From Azadirachta indica (Eukaryota; Streptophyta; Magnoliopsida; Sapindales; Meliaceae): 64,000 bases of DNA. The notes beneath the pieces were generated by a model. The model worked only from the letters and a program-made list of their open reading frames with translations, was not told the origin of the DNA and made no database searches. Shown piece by piece: positions 41,305 through 54,178 of the stretch (within the stretch, counting starts at the first letter, position 1; every line of letters begins with the position of its first letter). Location: positions 10,624,913 through 10,688,912 of the forward strand of contig CM040450.1 of assembly GCA_022749755.1 (NCBI GenBank). Direction: 5' to 3'. The position numbers were made by a program, and so were the translations under genes.

Positions 41305-44300
41305 ATGGAGGTGGTGGATACGCAGGCTTTGTCTAACTTCGATCGTCAGTCGAAGTCTCCGTTTTCTTTCATGGACATGTCGTCGTTGTCTCCGGAGCTC
41401 CATTCTCCTCGGAGTTCTGAGTTTCCCGGCGAGTCGGGGACGGGAGCGGTAGACGCGCAGGTGGATGTTTCTAGTGAGTCAAATGCAGCCGTGAAGGTAC
41501 AGAAAGTGTACAGAAGTTATCGCACTCGGCGCAGGTTAGCTGATTCGGCTGTTGTTGCCGAAGAGCTCTGGTAAGTGCACAGAATCTATGAGCGATTTCC
41601 TTTTTTTTTTTTACTTTTTTTTATTATTAATATAAGTGAAAAACAAAATGGTGAATTTACAGGTGGCTGGCGATAGATTATGCGAGGTTGAATCTCAGTA
41701 CGATATCGTTTTTTAATTTCTCGAAACCAGAGACTGCAGCTTCTAGATGGAATCGGATTTCCATGAACGCTTCTAAGGTTTTTTTTTCTTCTCACTTGTT
41801 TTTGAAAAAATTAATTTTACTGATTGTTTTTACTAGATGAAGTAAATTTGGATTACTGTTCGTGGGATTTAATTACAATTATTGGTTTTGGCAGGTCGGT
41901 AGGGGATTATCGAAAGACTCCAAAGCACAAAAATTGGCTTTTCAGCATTGGATTGAAGCTGTAATTTCACTTTTTTTTTAATTAACTAAATAATTTAATT
42001 ATTTATTTAATTTTTACAGTATTGAATTTTACGGTGTTTTGTCTGATGGGTTAACTGTGAGTTATTATTTGATGTTGTAATCTGATTTTGTAACATCCTT
42101 TGATTGTTTGTGGTGTAGATTGATCCGCGACATCGCTATGGACATAATTTGCATTTGTATTATGAAGAATGGTGTAAGACTGATGCTGGTCAACCATTTT
42201 TCTACTGGTGAGAAAATTTTGCATTGGATTCTTTCTTAGCTTAATTTATTTTAACGGCCAAATTTAGTGGTCAAAGTTGGTCAAAAGTCAAATTTACTAT
42301 TTCGGCTGCTGAGTTAAGATTCATGGTTTCTGATGATAAGTCTTGATGCTGTGCTTGGGCAATGTTTTTGGATATAACAGTTTATGTGAATTTCAGTTGT
42401 GCTGAGGTGATAGAAGCTTTACAGTCTAGATTGCTTGGTATGAGCTAAGAATTTATGTTTGCTCTAATTATTTACTGGTAATATTTTAAGGCTACTGCTG
42501 GGTTGTCTTGAAATACTGAATTGGATTAGCAAGATTGGCAAATATGACTGTGAAACATAATTGTTTCGTAATGTGTTAGTATTTCATGCTAGCAAGGACG
42601 GTGTCTACATAGCTTAATTGGATCAATTATATATTTTTTCAAAATAAATATCATCAATAGGTTAGTCAACCCCTGCTTTTACCACCTTACTGATTTGTTG
42701 CCCAGTGGAATTGGAGTATATTGGTATCAATCAGAATGAATTGGTCTTAATGGAACTCCACTAACATCTGTTGGAAGATACAAATTGCTTCAAATATGTG
42801 TCAGGCATCAAATCAATGATGATTGCTGAGCCTTATCAAAATTACATGGAAAACAGGAATTGTTAAAGGAAAAAAAAAATCAAGGGAAGTGTTAATATAA
42901 TTTTTGCTTGTCATCATTTACAGCTACAATTCTGCAAATATAATGTAGTTGGCTGCTAAAATCTATTTTACATTCCACAGGTTGGATATTGGAGATGGCA
43001 AAGATAAAGAACTCAAAGAATGCCCAAGATCAAAACTTCGACGACAATGCATCAAATACCTAGGGCCTGTATGTGCTCACACAATCTTATTCAGACCTTC
43101 TTTATTGACATTATACATCCATGTAAATGCATTTTTTTTAATAACATATGATTTATAGTAATCTTGATATGCATGTTGTTCTGTTTGCTGAAAATAGCAA
43201 GAGAGGGAACATTACGAATACATTGTTGTCGATGGGAAGATTATTTACAAACAAACTGGAGAGTTACTTGACACGCAGCAAGGGAATAAATATATATTTG
43301 TCATGAGCACCTTGAAAAAACTTTATGCTGGTGTGGTAAGAATTTAAACAAACTGAAGAACAACTTTTTGACACTTTTCTCCTACATCTGGTGGTCCTCC
43401 AAATTTTCTTATATTAGTAGTAATACACTTTCTATATCTTCCAGAAAAAGAAAGGAATGTTCCATCATTCAAGTTTCTTGGCTGGAGGAGCTACAATAGC
43501 TGCAGGAAGGCTTGTTGCAGAGCATGGAATTCTTAAGGTATAGTTCCATTCCACGAGGTTAGGAAAGCTTTTGGCAGTTTACGGGAGATGCACAATTTAC
43601 AAAAGTACTATTGCTTAAGCTGGTAATTTTGCTTATTCTGTGAATACAAGCGCAAGACCTGTTATCCAGCCGCCACCGTGAAGAATTTATATAGATTTCT
43701 TTGTCATTATATGCACCCTAATTACATAGTAATCATTCCTGTGTTGCATAATCGATGATCTGCACCCTCATTTGTTGTTCTCAGAAGTACTGGGTTAATT
43801 ATTGAAAATCATAAAACTAATTTATGATAATTTATGATAATTTATGATAAGAGATAGTACATGATTATGTATGGTATCTGATCCTTGATTATCTTCACTT
43901 CTCAGTCAATCTCTGCATATAGTGGGCATTACCGGCCAACGGGTGACAGGCTTGAAACCTTTTTATGCTTTCTCAAGGAAAATGGAGTGAACATGGATGA
44001 AGTTGAGGTAATTGTTTGTTCTCACAGCAGTTCTATGCATTTGTATTAGTCCTGAGAACTTTTTCCCATGAAAACATCTTTCATTTTTCCTTGAAAATAT
44101 GTTGGCATTTAAAAGAAATTTTACCATTTCCTGTTAACATTACTTGCTTGTAGTATGGATGTTAATAGTTGTACTGTGGCGTCTCTTTTCCAGGTAGAAA
44201 AGGCAATTGAAGAATGTTCTGATAGCTATGAATCTTGTGAAGTTGAGAAGGCATCGGAAGTGCCAACAAACTCAAAAGCTCTTCAGCCTGAAATGCCCAA

Positions 44301-44703
44301 GGAAGAGGAGAGAATTCTGTCCTCAAAACCATCTGAAGAAAAACAAATAGAGACCAAAAGTAATTATCAGAGGACTTTATCTGGTGGTCTTCAGAGCCCA
44401 AGGGCTGATGTGCCGAAAACAGCTATATTGCAGAGGATCAATTCCAAGAAAGCTGTACACTCTTATGAATTAGGACATCAACTCTCGCTTAAGTGGACAA
44501 CTGGAGCTGGACCGAGAATTGGTTGTGTTGCTGACTACCCTGTAGAATTGAGAGTGCAGGCATTGGAGTTTGTTAACCTATCCCCAAGAACTCCTCACAC
44601 ACCTTCCACACCGGTTCCCTACAGGCGGGTCACTTCTCCTTTGTCACCTACAGCTCCTCCCACATCAGATGCAAGTTATAGTAACGGAACCTCTGGTGCG
44701 TGA
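41305..44703 (+). CDS. IQM: IQM-family calmodulin-binding protein (IQM1/IQM4-like)
   Basis: IQM proteins are plant-specific, carry one IQ motif and bind calmodulin; Arabidopsis members act in stress and stomatal responses. Exons: 41305-41570, 41663-41777, 41895-41960, 42119-42207, 42981-43068, 43198-43335, 43445-43537, 43906-44007 and 44194-44703, joining to 488 residues. The N-terminus is Ser/Pro-rich. The IQ motif is [13 protein letters not shown] (65-77). The conserved IQM core follows: [33 protein letters not shown], a YEEW block, then [20 protein letters not shown] and [14 protein letters not shown]. The tail is Ser/Glu/Pro-rich and low in conservation. The first ATG after the TATA-less promoter is taken; an upstream in-frame GTG (41293) is not a plausible start. 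Only 588 bp separate its stop from that of the convergent HPt gene. Confidence 0.93.
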
Positions 44704-45291
44704 GTTCAACGTATATTCCATCAGTTTTGATGTTCCAGCCTAAAAGGATGTTGCAGCAAGTTCATATATCTTGTCTCCTTTTATGTCATTTCAACCTTTT
44801 ATAATGCTAATATCACTATGCAGTAATTTAAGGTAGATGTTTGCCGAAGAGAGATATTTCTACAGTTACTTTGTTGATCTGATATCTAGCTGCCACTTGT
44901 TAATGATGATTACTCTGACGCAAGAATTATAGATGAAAGGGCTTGTAAAATGAACCAAACTAGCTGAATTTAACGGAGCATGTTTACTAAAAATGTGTTC
45001 ACATGCTCAATTTCTAAGGTTGTGAACGCAAAAACTATAAATAATTCTGCCAACCAAAGCTTATAAGAGAACAGAGGTAATGAAGAGAACTAGAGTCTTT
45101 CTTTATTCACAAGCATACCAGTAGTTCTGATGTTCAGAATCAGATTCAGTAAATAATCATATACATATACTGTAGGGATCTTAGTGGCCAAAGTGACAAT
45201 AATACAGTCATTTTATCAAATTGGAAAAGCAGCACTAATTCTTTCCATCCCCAGAAACCTTATAGGTTGATCTGAGCAGGAATTTTGCAAC

Positions 45292-47287
45292 CTATCCGGT
45301 TTCTGTTGAATGAAATCCATTGCCATAGACGTTACCCTTCTCTAGCTGCAACACCAATTTCATGTTATTGTTAGTGCTATTGGAAATGAAAACCTTCGAA
45401 AAAAAAAAAAAAAAACAGAAGTAGAAGAAAAGGTCAATTTGATCCATCTCACATCCTCGATGTTCACTGAAAACTAGTTCATTCACAAGGCTTTCATCCA
45501 AATAATTACTGATGTGTTAAGGGTGTGTGTTTTCAAACTTTATATTTAGAAATGAAAATAAATATTAGAAGTACTGTCTTCGAAAAATACCCTTGGTAAC
45601 TTCTACTGAAAATATTCTTAATTGAAAACAGGGGAAACAGTTTGAGATTGTTTTTTCAAATGAGTAAAACAGTTAGTTTCAAAAAATAATAATTTATTGT
45701 TTTCAACGTTGCCAAACAAAAGATGTTGTCTCCCTTAAAAGTGTTTAAAAATGAAAAGTTGTTTTCAGTAAATAAAGTACACAACCACTAAAACAATAAT
45801 ATTGTCCAGGCGCAGCAAAAGAAAACCTTGGAAAGTGAACAATCAGTTCATTACCAAATACTATAAATATCAATCCTTATTCCACTAACACTCTAGCCTT
45901 GGGCAAAAAAGATGTGTTATTTGTTTTGCTACAAGAAACAAAAACAAGCGTTGCCTTGAACCTAAATTATTTAAAATGATTTGAATAAAACATGTATCTC
46001 AGGAAATTACCTGTTGTAGAGTCCGAAATTTGTTTTGGAAAACACAATATTCACGTGTGAATGTATTTAAGGCTTCCACAACTCTGCCAAGATAATGAAT
46101 ACAGTAAAATGTAATTAAATGAACAAGAAGATAAAAATATGAAGCTTAGGCTTTTTGCTATACTGCAAGAAATGAGAATAAATGATAATTTCAAAACCAA
46201 AACAAAACCTACAGAAAGCATCCATGTAACATCGAAGTAGTTCGTAGCATCCATGTAATATACAGGAACACGCTTAAATCTAATAGTTAGTGATATCATT
46301 CCACAACAGTTGTGATTGCAAGTTAAAATTTACACCACATCAATTTCAGACATACCTAAAAATAGACTGAATAAGGTATGTGTATTTCTCACCTTTCCCT
46401 GCTTTTCTCTTCAGCAGCTTCACGAAGTTGTTCGCAAATAACATTCAAGCGCTGTGCACCAATGCTGGGAGACCACACAAACAAAATCTCATCAGGAAGA
46501 TGAAAATAGCTATAAATGAAACCCCTGTTTCAATTTGTTTTACATCTATTGTTGATATCTAAGACGAAAATTTTCTATCATGTCTGACCCTGAAAACAGG
46601 TACTGAGAATCAAGATATGTTCAGTGCTAAAATATAAATGGCAAGTCAAGCAATAAATTCAAATATATACACATCACAAATATCAACATCTGTAATCAAC
46701 TCTTACGTTGCTGTGCTTCCATAGAGCTGATGAATACAAAAATCGAACTCCCTGCCAAATTCATAATTTTGTTGACTCCTGTGAACAGAAGATATTATTA
46801 ACATAAAAAATTGATGCAAAATGACTATATATATATATATATATATATATAAGAACAGTAACAGCATATAGTAAAATTTGAAGTTTGGAATTTACAAATA
46901 GCCATTCATCTCTTCTAAGACTTTGTCAGTATCAACGTAGAACAGGTTCATGACTTCATTAAGAAATTCTGGATTTTCTGGATCTTGCAGAGCTTGAACA
47001 TAACCAAAATATTGATTTATTACCCCCTGAAAATCAAATCACAGGGCCATGCATCTCAGTTTCACTAATCACTCCAAAACATTACCTTGCTAATTAATTA
47101 TCTACTTTTGATGTTAACAAAAATTCAAATTCAAAGTTCAAAATTACAAACTAACAATCTTTCTGAAGAACCCAGATGCAAAATCAAATGATCTGCAGTA
47201 ATTTACAAAGGAATATGAGTAATCTACCTCATCATACATTGACTGTAGGAAGCTCTGCACTAGTGGTGTTTGAGGAGGTAAGGGCAT
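45292..47287 (-). CDS. Histidine-containing phosphotransfer protein (AHP-like) with altered signature
   Basis: HPt proteins relay phosphate from receptor histidine kinases (for example cytokinin receptors) to response regulators. Minus-strand exons: 47287-47228, 47026-46896, 46778-46707, 46464-46393, 46083-46011 and 45345-45292, joining to 153 residues, the usual AHP length, with the six-exon layout of that family. Start MPLPPQTPLVQSFLQSMYDE; helix block LQDPENPEFLNEVMNLFYVD; phospho-site segment FDFCIHQLYGSTATIGAQRL with His80. Plant HPt proteins normally read H-Q-x-K-G-S-S-x-S. Here the Lys three residues after His is Tyr83 and two Ser positions are Thr. The acceptor His is present, unlike in Asn-type pseudo-HPts, so phosphorylation may be reduced rather than lost. 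Splice sites are all GT-AG and no stop is present, so the gene appears intact. Confidence 0.88.
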
Positions 47288-47694
47288 TTTGACTCTCAGA
47301 TTTCGGAGATTGCTGTTGTTGTATTGTTTGAGAGGATTTAATTTTTTTTAAAGGCCTTTTGTTTGTTTTATAGCTGATTCGGAAAAAGGCTTGCTGTTTG
47401 TTTCTCGAGAAATATTTTCTATGAAAATATACACTTTCTCACTCACATCACATGTTGCCGCAGCAATAATTTTCTAATTTTCTAATTTTGCATAAAAAGA
47501 CACGTGACTTAATACTATTGTTCAATCAGATGAAGAAAAATGAGTAAATTTTAAATTTATTATTTAAGGGTTGTATTAAGGTGCATAATAATGTATTGTG
47601 ATTTATTGTCCTTTTTCTTTTTTTTGGGACGTTGTTAAATGCACCATTTTTCGATTTAGGGCCAATATGAGAATGCAGTGATCCATAATAATAA

Positions 47695-48456
47695 GGGTTA
47701 TCTTCATTCGAACCCCTTTATATTATGATAATCGTCAGTCCGCCCCCTGGTTTATTATAAGTGCTGCCATTTCGTTAAGTTCTACCATTGTATTCAACTT
47801 CTGACCCAAGTTGACAGGCAAAAGATTATATTACCCCTGTGACGTTTAATAAATGTGAAATGATATTATTAACCCCAAAGGAAAAAAAAAGAAAAAGAGG
47901 AATAGATGAGGGAAGAATAAGAAGAGAAACAAGTAAAAGAATACAGAGAAGAAAAAAGAAAGAATAGAGAGATGAAGAGGAATAAGGAAAAAAAAGAGAA
48001 GAAATAGAGAGAGAAGTAGAAGAAAAAGAAAAAAAAACCAAAAAAAATATAGAGAAAAGAAGAAAAAGAAAGAAAAAAATGGAGAGGAACCGACGAGGAA
48101 GAACAAAAAGAAAGAAAGAGGATAAGAAAATATAAAGGAGAGTAACAAATGAAAGAAAAGAAGAAGAAAAAAAGAGGGTAAGAAAATAAAAAAGGGAGCG
48201 ACATATAAGAGAGAAGAAGAAAAAGGAAAAAAAAAAAAAGACGGAGAAAGAGATGAAGCAAAAAAAAAAAAAAAATTCAAGAAACAAAAAAAATTATGTT
48301 TTATTAATTTAAAATTATAAATTACAATTTTATTTTTTAAGGTGTTAGTGATAATTATAGGAGTTAACCATGTGGGAGCCCATTTAAGACTTTACATTAA
48401 ATTTGGGGTGAACTGATAATTGTCATAATACAAAGGAGGTAGAATAAATATAACCC
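47695..48456. mobile_element. Inverted-repeat element enclosing a polypurine tract
   Basis: The left end is GGGTTATCTTCATTCGAACC, then CCTTTATATTATGATAATCG. The right end read inversely is GGGTTATATTTATTCTACC, then TCCTTTGTATTATGACAATTATC. About 50 bp match well. Between the arms, 47878-48292 is almost entirely A and G on the plus strand (only scattered pyrimidines over ~415 nt). The three overlapping Phe/Leu/Ser-rich minus-strand frames here are translations of this tract and are not genes. No transposase. A clean target duplication was not found (TAATAATAA versus ATAAAATAA at the edges). Confidence 0.65.
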
Positions 48457-49117
48457 ATAAAATAATTTCTGTTGCTCAAAAAATAATCTATGGTTAAAGA
48501 AAAGTATTTAAGTGTTTGGTAAATTTTATTATTAAATTTACATGGGTTATAAAAATAAAGTATTGTGTATTTGGTAAATTTTAATATTAAAGTGTTATGA
48601 TAATTTATAATGATTCTAATAATGGAAACACAATCAAATTAAGATTTATGAAATATAGGGTATAATTATTTTTATGTTAAAGGAATGAAGTTATAATAAA
48701 ATTTTAAAAATCACATTAAATGTAATTGTAAATTATTTGATAAACGGTATTTTAAAACCTACTTATAAGTTGTTAGAATGTACTCAATTATGAAATAAAC
48801 AGTTTAAATTTTTACGAATTTAGGGCTAATTTGAAATTGTTCTAACTTATAAAATAATTTGTAATTATTGTTCTCAAGAAATAATTAGTGGTTAAAAAAA
48901 GTATATAAGTATTTGGTAAATTATATTATTCAAAGTATTCTGAGTTCTAAAAGTTGAAAATATATATTTAGTAAATTTTAATATTAAAATATCATAATAA
49001 TGTATAATGTGCATCATGAATATATGACTAAATTAAAATATGATATAATATTATAATTTAGAGAAAAGAATAATATCTTGAGAACAAAAATTGTAAAAGA
49101 ATTATTTTATTGAGAAT
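48457..49117. other. AT-rich intergenic DNA, no gene seen
   Basis: Contains loosely repeated blocks of the type AAGTATTTAAGTGTTTGGTAAATTTTA (about 48504-48530, 48555-48585 and 48898-48930), suggesting an old local duplication. No coding signal. Confidence 0.4.
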
Positions 49118-49324
49118 GATCAATGGTCCCTTAACTTTACAATTTTTTTTATATTATTTATAAATCGTTAAATCTATACATTGTCAATTGTAAAGATTGA
49201 ATTTAATATATGAATTAATTGTGCATTAATTATACGTGTTAGATTTAATTTTAATACTTAAATCTAATGGTGTATAAATAATATTAAAAAATGTGTAAAG
49301 TTAAAAGATTACCGATGTGTCCCT
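49118..49324. mobile_element. Micron-like MITE copy
   Basis: Left end GATCAATGGTCCCTTAACTT and right end AAAGATTACCGATGTGTCCC, inverted. Inner blocks are TTTATAAATCGTTAAATCTATA and AATCTAATGGTGTATAAATA. It is slightly shorter than the best copies but complete in layout. Confidence 0.65.
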
Positions 49325-51916
49325 TTTCATTAAAATGCAATCAATCTTAAAATCCTTCTGGTATAACTTTTTAAATAAAGCATTTTAGAGTAAACTATTT
49401 ACCCGTAAAATTTTTATGAGTAGAGTTCTTAATAATTTTTTTTTAATTATTTGATTATTACAAATAACTTTTAAAAAAATTTGAATAATTACTTTAATAG
49501 ACAAATTTTTAATATTTTATTTTAAAGAAATAATATAAACTTTTTAAAATAAATTATGAATATTTTAAATAATTTATCTTTTAAAAAAGTTATGGAAGTT
49601 TTACTGCCGAAATTTTAAAATTTGATTTTCTTTCAGTAAAAAAAAAGTTTTTTCAATTCCTAGAAACTTTTTTTCAATGTCAATCAAATGATAATAAAAG
49701 ATTTGAAAATGAATTTTATCATTAAAAAGACCCTTTAAACATAGTCAAACCAAACGTGCACTTAATTCATATAAATGAAGATAAAATTTGTAATATGAAA
49801 GATAAAAGTCTCATTATATTGAAGATGTAATATGTAATAAAATTATAATATCAAGATAAATTAATTTGCTTGATGAAAAATTTGAAATTATATATACATA
49901 ATTAATAAAGCAAATTGTAATGAAATAATAAAAATATATACTATAAAATTAGGAATAATGGAAATAGAGGATATAGTTATCTTTTTGGTTAAAATAATGA
50001 AGTTAAAGTAAGAATTAAGTATCACACTAAATGTTATCGTAAATTATGTGATAAGTTAAAAATAACCCCTCCACTATAAAAGTCGTTGTCAAAACACAGG
50101 AGACTATGAAATAAATTAAATACAAATTTAATAAAAAATTATAAAATTGTACTATTTATTATTTTTTAATCATAATATTAAACCAAATCTTATTAAAAAA
50201 ATTATAAAAATAACCTTTTCATACTTTGTTAATGGCAATCTCAAACGAAGTTCGTTAAATTCTCAACCTTTTTACCTATAAAGGAATCAACGTGAATGAT
50301 ATGTTGCTTTATTATATTTTCTATTGTTATTTAGAAAAAAAATTAACAAATTAATAAAATATGTTGAAACAAAAGTTTAATTTGCCTTTATTTACCGTAA
50401 TTTTTCTTATTTTTAGTTGTTCAAAACTAATTAAATTCTTCTTTTTTTAAAAAAATAAACTACTTGATATGTGAAATATATAATATTCATCATCAATACG
50501 AGCATGTGTGACTAGTACTCATACTACCAAGTTGATGCAATTATTCTATGTTAGCAGTCATTAAATAATCGATTTTAAAATTTACGTTATTATTTTTGGC
50601 AATTAATTGTCAATATTAGATATACAAACTAATTATATAATTTTAGTTATGACATAAAATGAGTGAAAAAAATAATATTATATATAAAATTAATGGCATA
50701 GTAAAAAAAAAATATTTTTTTGTTTTTACATATTTAAGTAAATTATATCACTTAAATTTATATAGCTAGATTTTATATAATAAACCTACATGCATCATTC
50801 AAGGGATAATGCCAACCTATAACTTGCAAATTTTTTTTTGGAATATCTAATTTTTTGTTGCATTTTAAAATTTTTAAAATTTTTTTTAAATTATAATAAA
50901 AAACTAAGTGTTCATATAATATGACTTTTTTATTCCTAAAAAGGGATTTTTTTAATACTAAAAATTCTTTTTAAAATCTTTAATGTCATTTGATTAACAT
51001 TATAGAAAAAATTTTAAGAATTAAAAAATTATTTTTCTTCTGTTTAAAAAAATTTAAATTTAGAATTTTTGACAATTAAGTTTTTTAAATTTTTTTAAAA
51101 GATAAAATTATATAAAATATTTTTACTTTGTTTAAAATTTTTATATTATTTATTTAAAATAAATTATTAAAAGTTTGTATGTTAAAATAATCATTTTAGA
51201 CTTTGTGATATCTAAATTATTAATAAATTTTATTAAAAATTTTATTTATGAAAGCTCTATCGATTCAAAGTATATTTCTAACTAAAAACTCTATTTAAAA
51301 ATATCAAATAGATTCTAAATCACAAAAAAAAAAAATTCAATTTTATGATATAAGATAACCTAAAATATTATACAACAATTATATTGTAGCATGACTCCTA
51401 ACAAAAAAATAAAAATAAAAATTGTAATAAGAAAAGTTAAAACTCATGCAGTATGGCTGCATACACAATGGCCTTAATCCTAAGATTACTCCACAAAAAG
51501 TAGAAAAAAGAGAGAAAGAAAAAGCATTAATCACTACTATTTGTATTCTTAATCAAACCATTTTATCTTTTGAAGTGACACGTGGAGGAAGGTGGTCCAA
51601 TCATTGATTCTCGTGACAAGATCAATTCATCATGTCTAATATCCAACGGTTGAGCACTACAATTTCAAGGCTATTTCTTTAAGTCTTTTTCCAATGGGAT
51701 TGGGTCCTACACAAGAAGAAGAAAAATGATACCACTGTAATCTTGTTCCTTACCTACCTAGCAATCAATCAAACAATCAAACGACACCGCATTACTAAAA
51801 TCCATCGACATAATTTATCAACGTGCCTAATTTCGCCACCTCTACTCACGTATATTAAGTGTATGGTAGTGTTTTTCTTTAACTATTTTTTTTATTTAAT
51901 AAATTAGACCACTATT
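49325..51916. other. AT-rich intergenic DNA with an old dispersed repeat
   Basis: No gene is seen. Segments at about 49380-49720 and, in the opposite orientation, about 50940-51300 share TTTTAAAATAAATTAT, TTTTTAAAAAAAGTTATG and AATGTCAATCAAATGATAAT-like blocks. A third relative lies at about 57960-58480. They look like copies of one decayed repeat. 51560-51830 is a little GC-richer, with CACGTGGAGG, but leads to no gene. Confidence 0.4.
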
Positions 51917-52260
51917 TACTCCTTAAATAAAGGATAACCACCTTATAATTTTTTACTATAAAATAATCACTCATAAAATTTTTAAACTAAAATATTCCCG
52001 TTATCACATTTATCAAAATTCGCACAAATAATATAAGATAAAATTTTTATTCTATCTAAAAATGTATTCGAATAAGATAAAACTTTTACTTTATACGAAA
52101 TATACTTTCAAGTAAAATGAAATTTTCACTCTATTTAAAAATATATTTTAAATAAAGAAATTTACTTTATTTAAAAATTTGTATGAATTTTGATAAATAT
52201 CGTTAAGGGTATTTTATTTTAAAGTTATTAGAGTGGTCATTTTTAAATAAACAATTATTA
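51917..52260. mobile_element. Inverted-repeat element, ~340 bp
   Basis: The left arm (ACTCCTTAAATAAAGGATAACC, then AC, to about 52030) and right arm (about 52150-52260, ending GTGGTCATTTTTAAATAAAC) are inverted copies. Shared inner blocks include ATTTATCAAAATTC on the left and GAATTTTGATAAAT on the right. The core carries repeated GATAAAATTTTTACTCTAT-like units. Non-coding DNA transposon relic. Confidence 0.55.
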
Positions 52261-52361
52261 AGTAATTATTTTTACAGTACATTCTAAATATCGACTGCAT
52301 AAGATTTCATCTAATAGTTTCAAATAATTTATTTTATAACATATCAAATACATTTTTCCTG

Positions 52362-53351
52362 ATAAATTCACCAAAATTAACTCTACCGACACAACCCATC
52401 TAAAAATTAAATCTAACCAAGGAATAATTTTTTTCTTTTAAAAGAAATGGGTGGTTTTGACACCAGTTATATCTTTTGACTATATATTATTTATGTTTTT
52501 GTCATATATACCACAGTATATTAATGGTGATTTTAATTTTAGTGATAAATACAAATAGGGAGAGAGTTTCGAGAAGGATGGACACACCACATCACTATTA
52601 CATGTATATAAAAAAAAAATCTTATTATGTATAAATTTGGTTTGAATTTTGAATTTTGGTCGATGATGAGAGTGATTGATTATGACGATGATAATAAGAG
52701 AAAATTTAAACATGTTATAGGACATTTTTGCTTTATTATTGAGAATTTATTTTATCTGAAACTTTATCTGTATTATATAATTAAATAATAATACGTTATA
52801 CAATGACGCGGTGGTATTCGACTTATCTAAAATTATTTTAAATCTTAAATAACTCACTATTAATCTTAAGTTTTAAAACATATGTATTATTTGAAATGAT
52901 AAAACTATAACTTTCAATTCATAACTAATATGAAATGTAATCACTAGTTATTAAGAGGGTGAATAATAGTTTTAATTAATTGTTTTTATCTTATTCATAA
53001 TTTGTTATCATTTTATCTACCATATTGTTAATTTTTATGGGTTTGTTAATAAGAAAAGTCAAATTTTTGCACCCTCATTTTTTACTATTACTTAAACTTA
53101 AGATAATTTGAGAGTGTTAATCATGTTTTAAACTATTTAAAATACGTCATAGATAATTTTTGGTTAACGTATTATTCACTATCGAGATTGTCGAGTTTAT
53201 GTTGAGTACTCTCTTTATTCTAATATAATCTTTAATACATTAATATGTACTCTGAGAGATTTACCTAAAACGAGATTTTGTGTTCTTGATTGTAATGTTA
53301 CATAGACCCAAGTAATCAAGTTCTTAAACCGAAGATTTTGAATACAAGGAG
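52362..53351 (+). repeat. ~1-kb direct repeat, left copy
   Basis: Aligned with 54686-55715 along its whole length (for example AAATTAACTCTACCGACA; TTTTGTCATATATACCACAG; GATTATGACGATGATAATAAG; TTCTTGATTGTAATGTTACAT; GATTTTGAATACAA). Divergence is moderate with several small indels. There is no LTR-type primer site after it, and no clean TG...CA borders, so I leave its nature open. The 81-codon minus-strand frame at 52480-52725 is a chance frame within it. Confidence 0.8.
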
Positions 53352-53429
53352 CTTGTTAGAACTTAAAACTAGGTAATATTTAGTCAAGATCCATCATTAA
53401 AAAACTAGAGAGTTTGCAAATTAACTCCA

Positions 53430-53691
53430 AATCAATTAGAAAGAGACCAATGCAGGTCTGTTTTGGGACTCCCCTTTTGCAAATTAACGCCAGGCATCAG
53501 GTATTTCCACACCTCTACATTTAACACAGGCGACCCCGAGAGGACCATTCATCACAAAAGCTCACAAGCCTGCAAGAACGCTCATACGAATCACAGATTA
53601 CACCCTTCCCATGACATTTTTCAGTCTTCCGATGGCAATATGTACCTGGCTGCTTTCTATAGATGATCAAGCCTGGATGCTGCCTTGCCAT
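53430..53691 (-). pseudogene. SF3b PHF5A/Rds3-like fragment
   Basis: PHF5A is a small zinc-knot subunit of splicing factor SF3b. On the minus strand an ATG at 53691 begins [16 protein letters not shown], continues with a [16 protein letters not shown] block and then [10 protein letters not shown], matching the start and first half of plant PHF5A in order. Several of the zinc-binding Cys residues are replaced. A stop occurs at residue 57, and recognisable continuation (GVEIPDA) appears only in another frame. The gene is therefore broken. Upstream DNA to about 54060 may be its former leader. It lies between the two 1-kb direct repeats, opposite in strand to the GAPDH fragment. Confidence 0.75.
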
Positions 53692-54178
53692 ACTTTCTAC
53701 AACAAACTCCTTGCTTCTATACAGCAAGTGCTAGGCTTCTCCACTACCAAAAAATTTTACGAGCATAAATACTCAAATGTCAATTACGTACAGAACTGCA
53801 TATAAACATTGTAAAAATGAAGGAACTAAAGCTTTCTTCGAAGAAACTGAGCATGTGTGATATCAGAAAGACCTCAGTCATCCGATTACAAAACTTGCCC
53901 CGAGCAATTGAGTGAATTGCAACAACCAGACAATCTCAAATAATGCCGACGCATACGTGAAACAAATATGAAGTCAGGTTAACCAAATTTAACTTCGGAC
54001 TTATAAAACAATAGCAATTTTTGTTCTTTTCTATTCTATCAAAAGGAGCGAAAGCCATTCGTAATCTGCACTCATGAGTTAGCCCTGACACCAAAAATTC
54101 ACTACAAAATGCATCATATATGCTTGTATGGTTTTATTGCAAAAACTGCTTATTAATTCCCCATAATTATTCTCTACC

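Noticed and set aside
47826..48287. Three overlapping 130-153-codon minus-strand frames rich in Phe, Ser and Leu
   Set aside because: They are all translations of the polypurine tract in different frames; composition explains their length and no domain is present.
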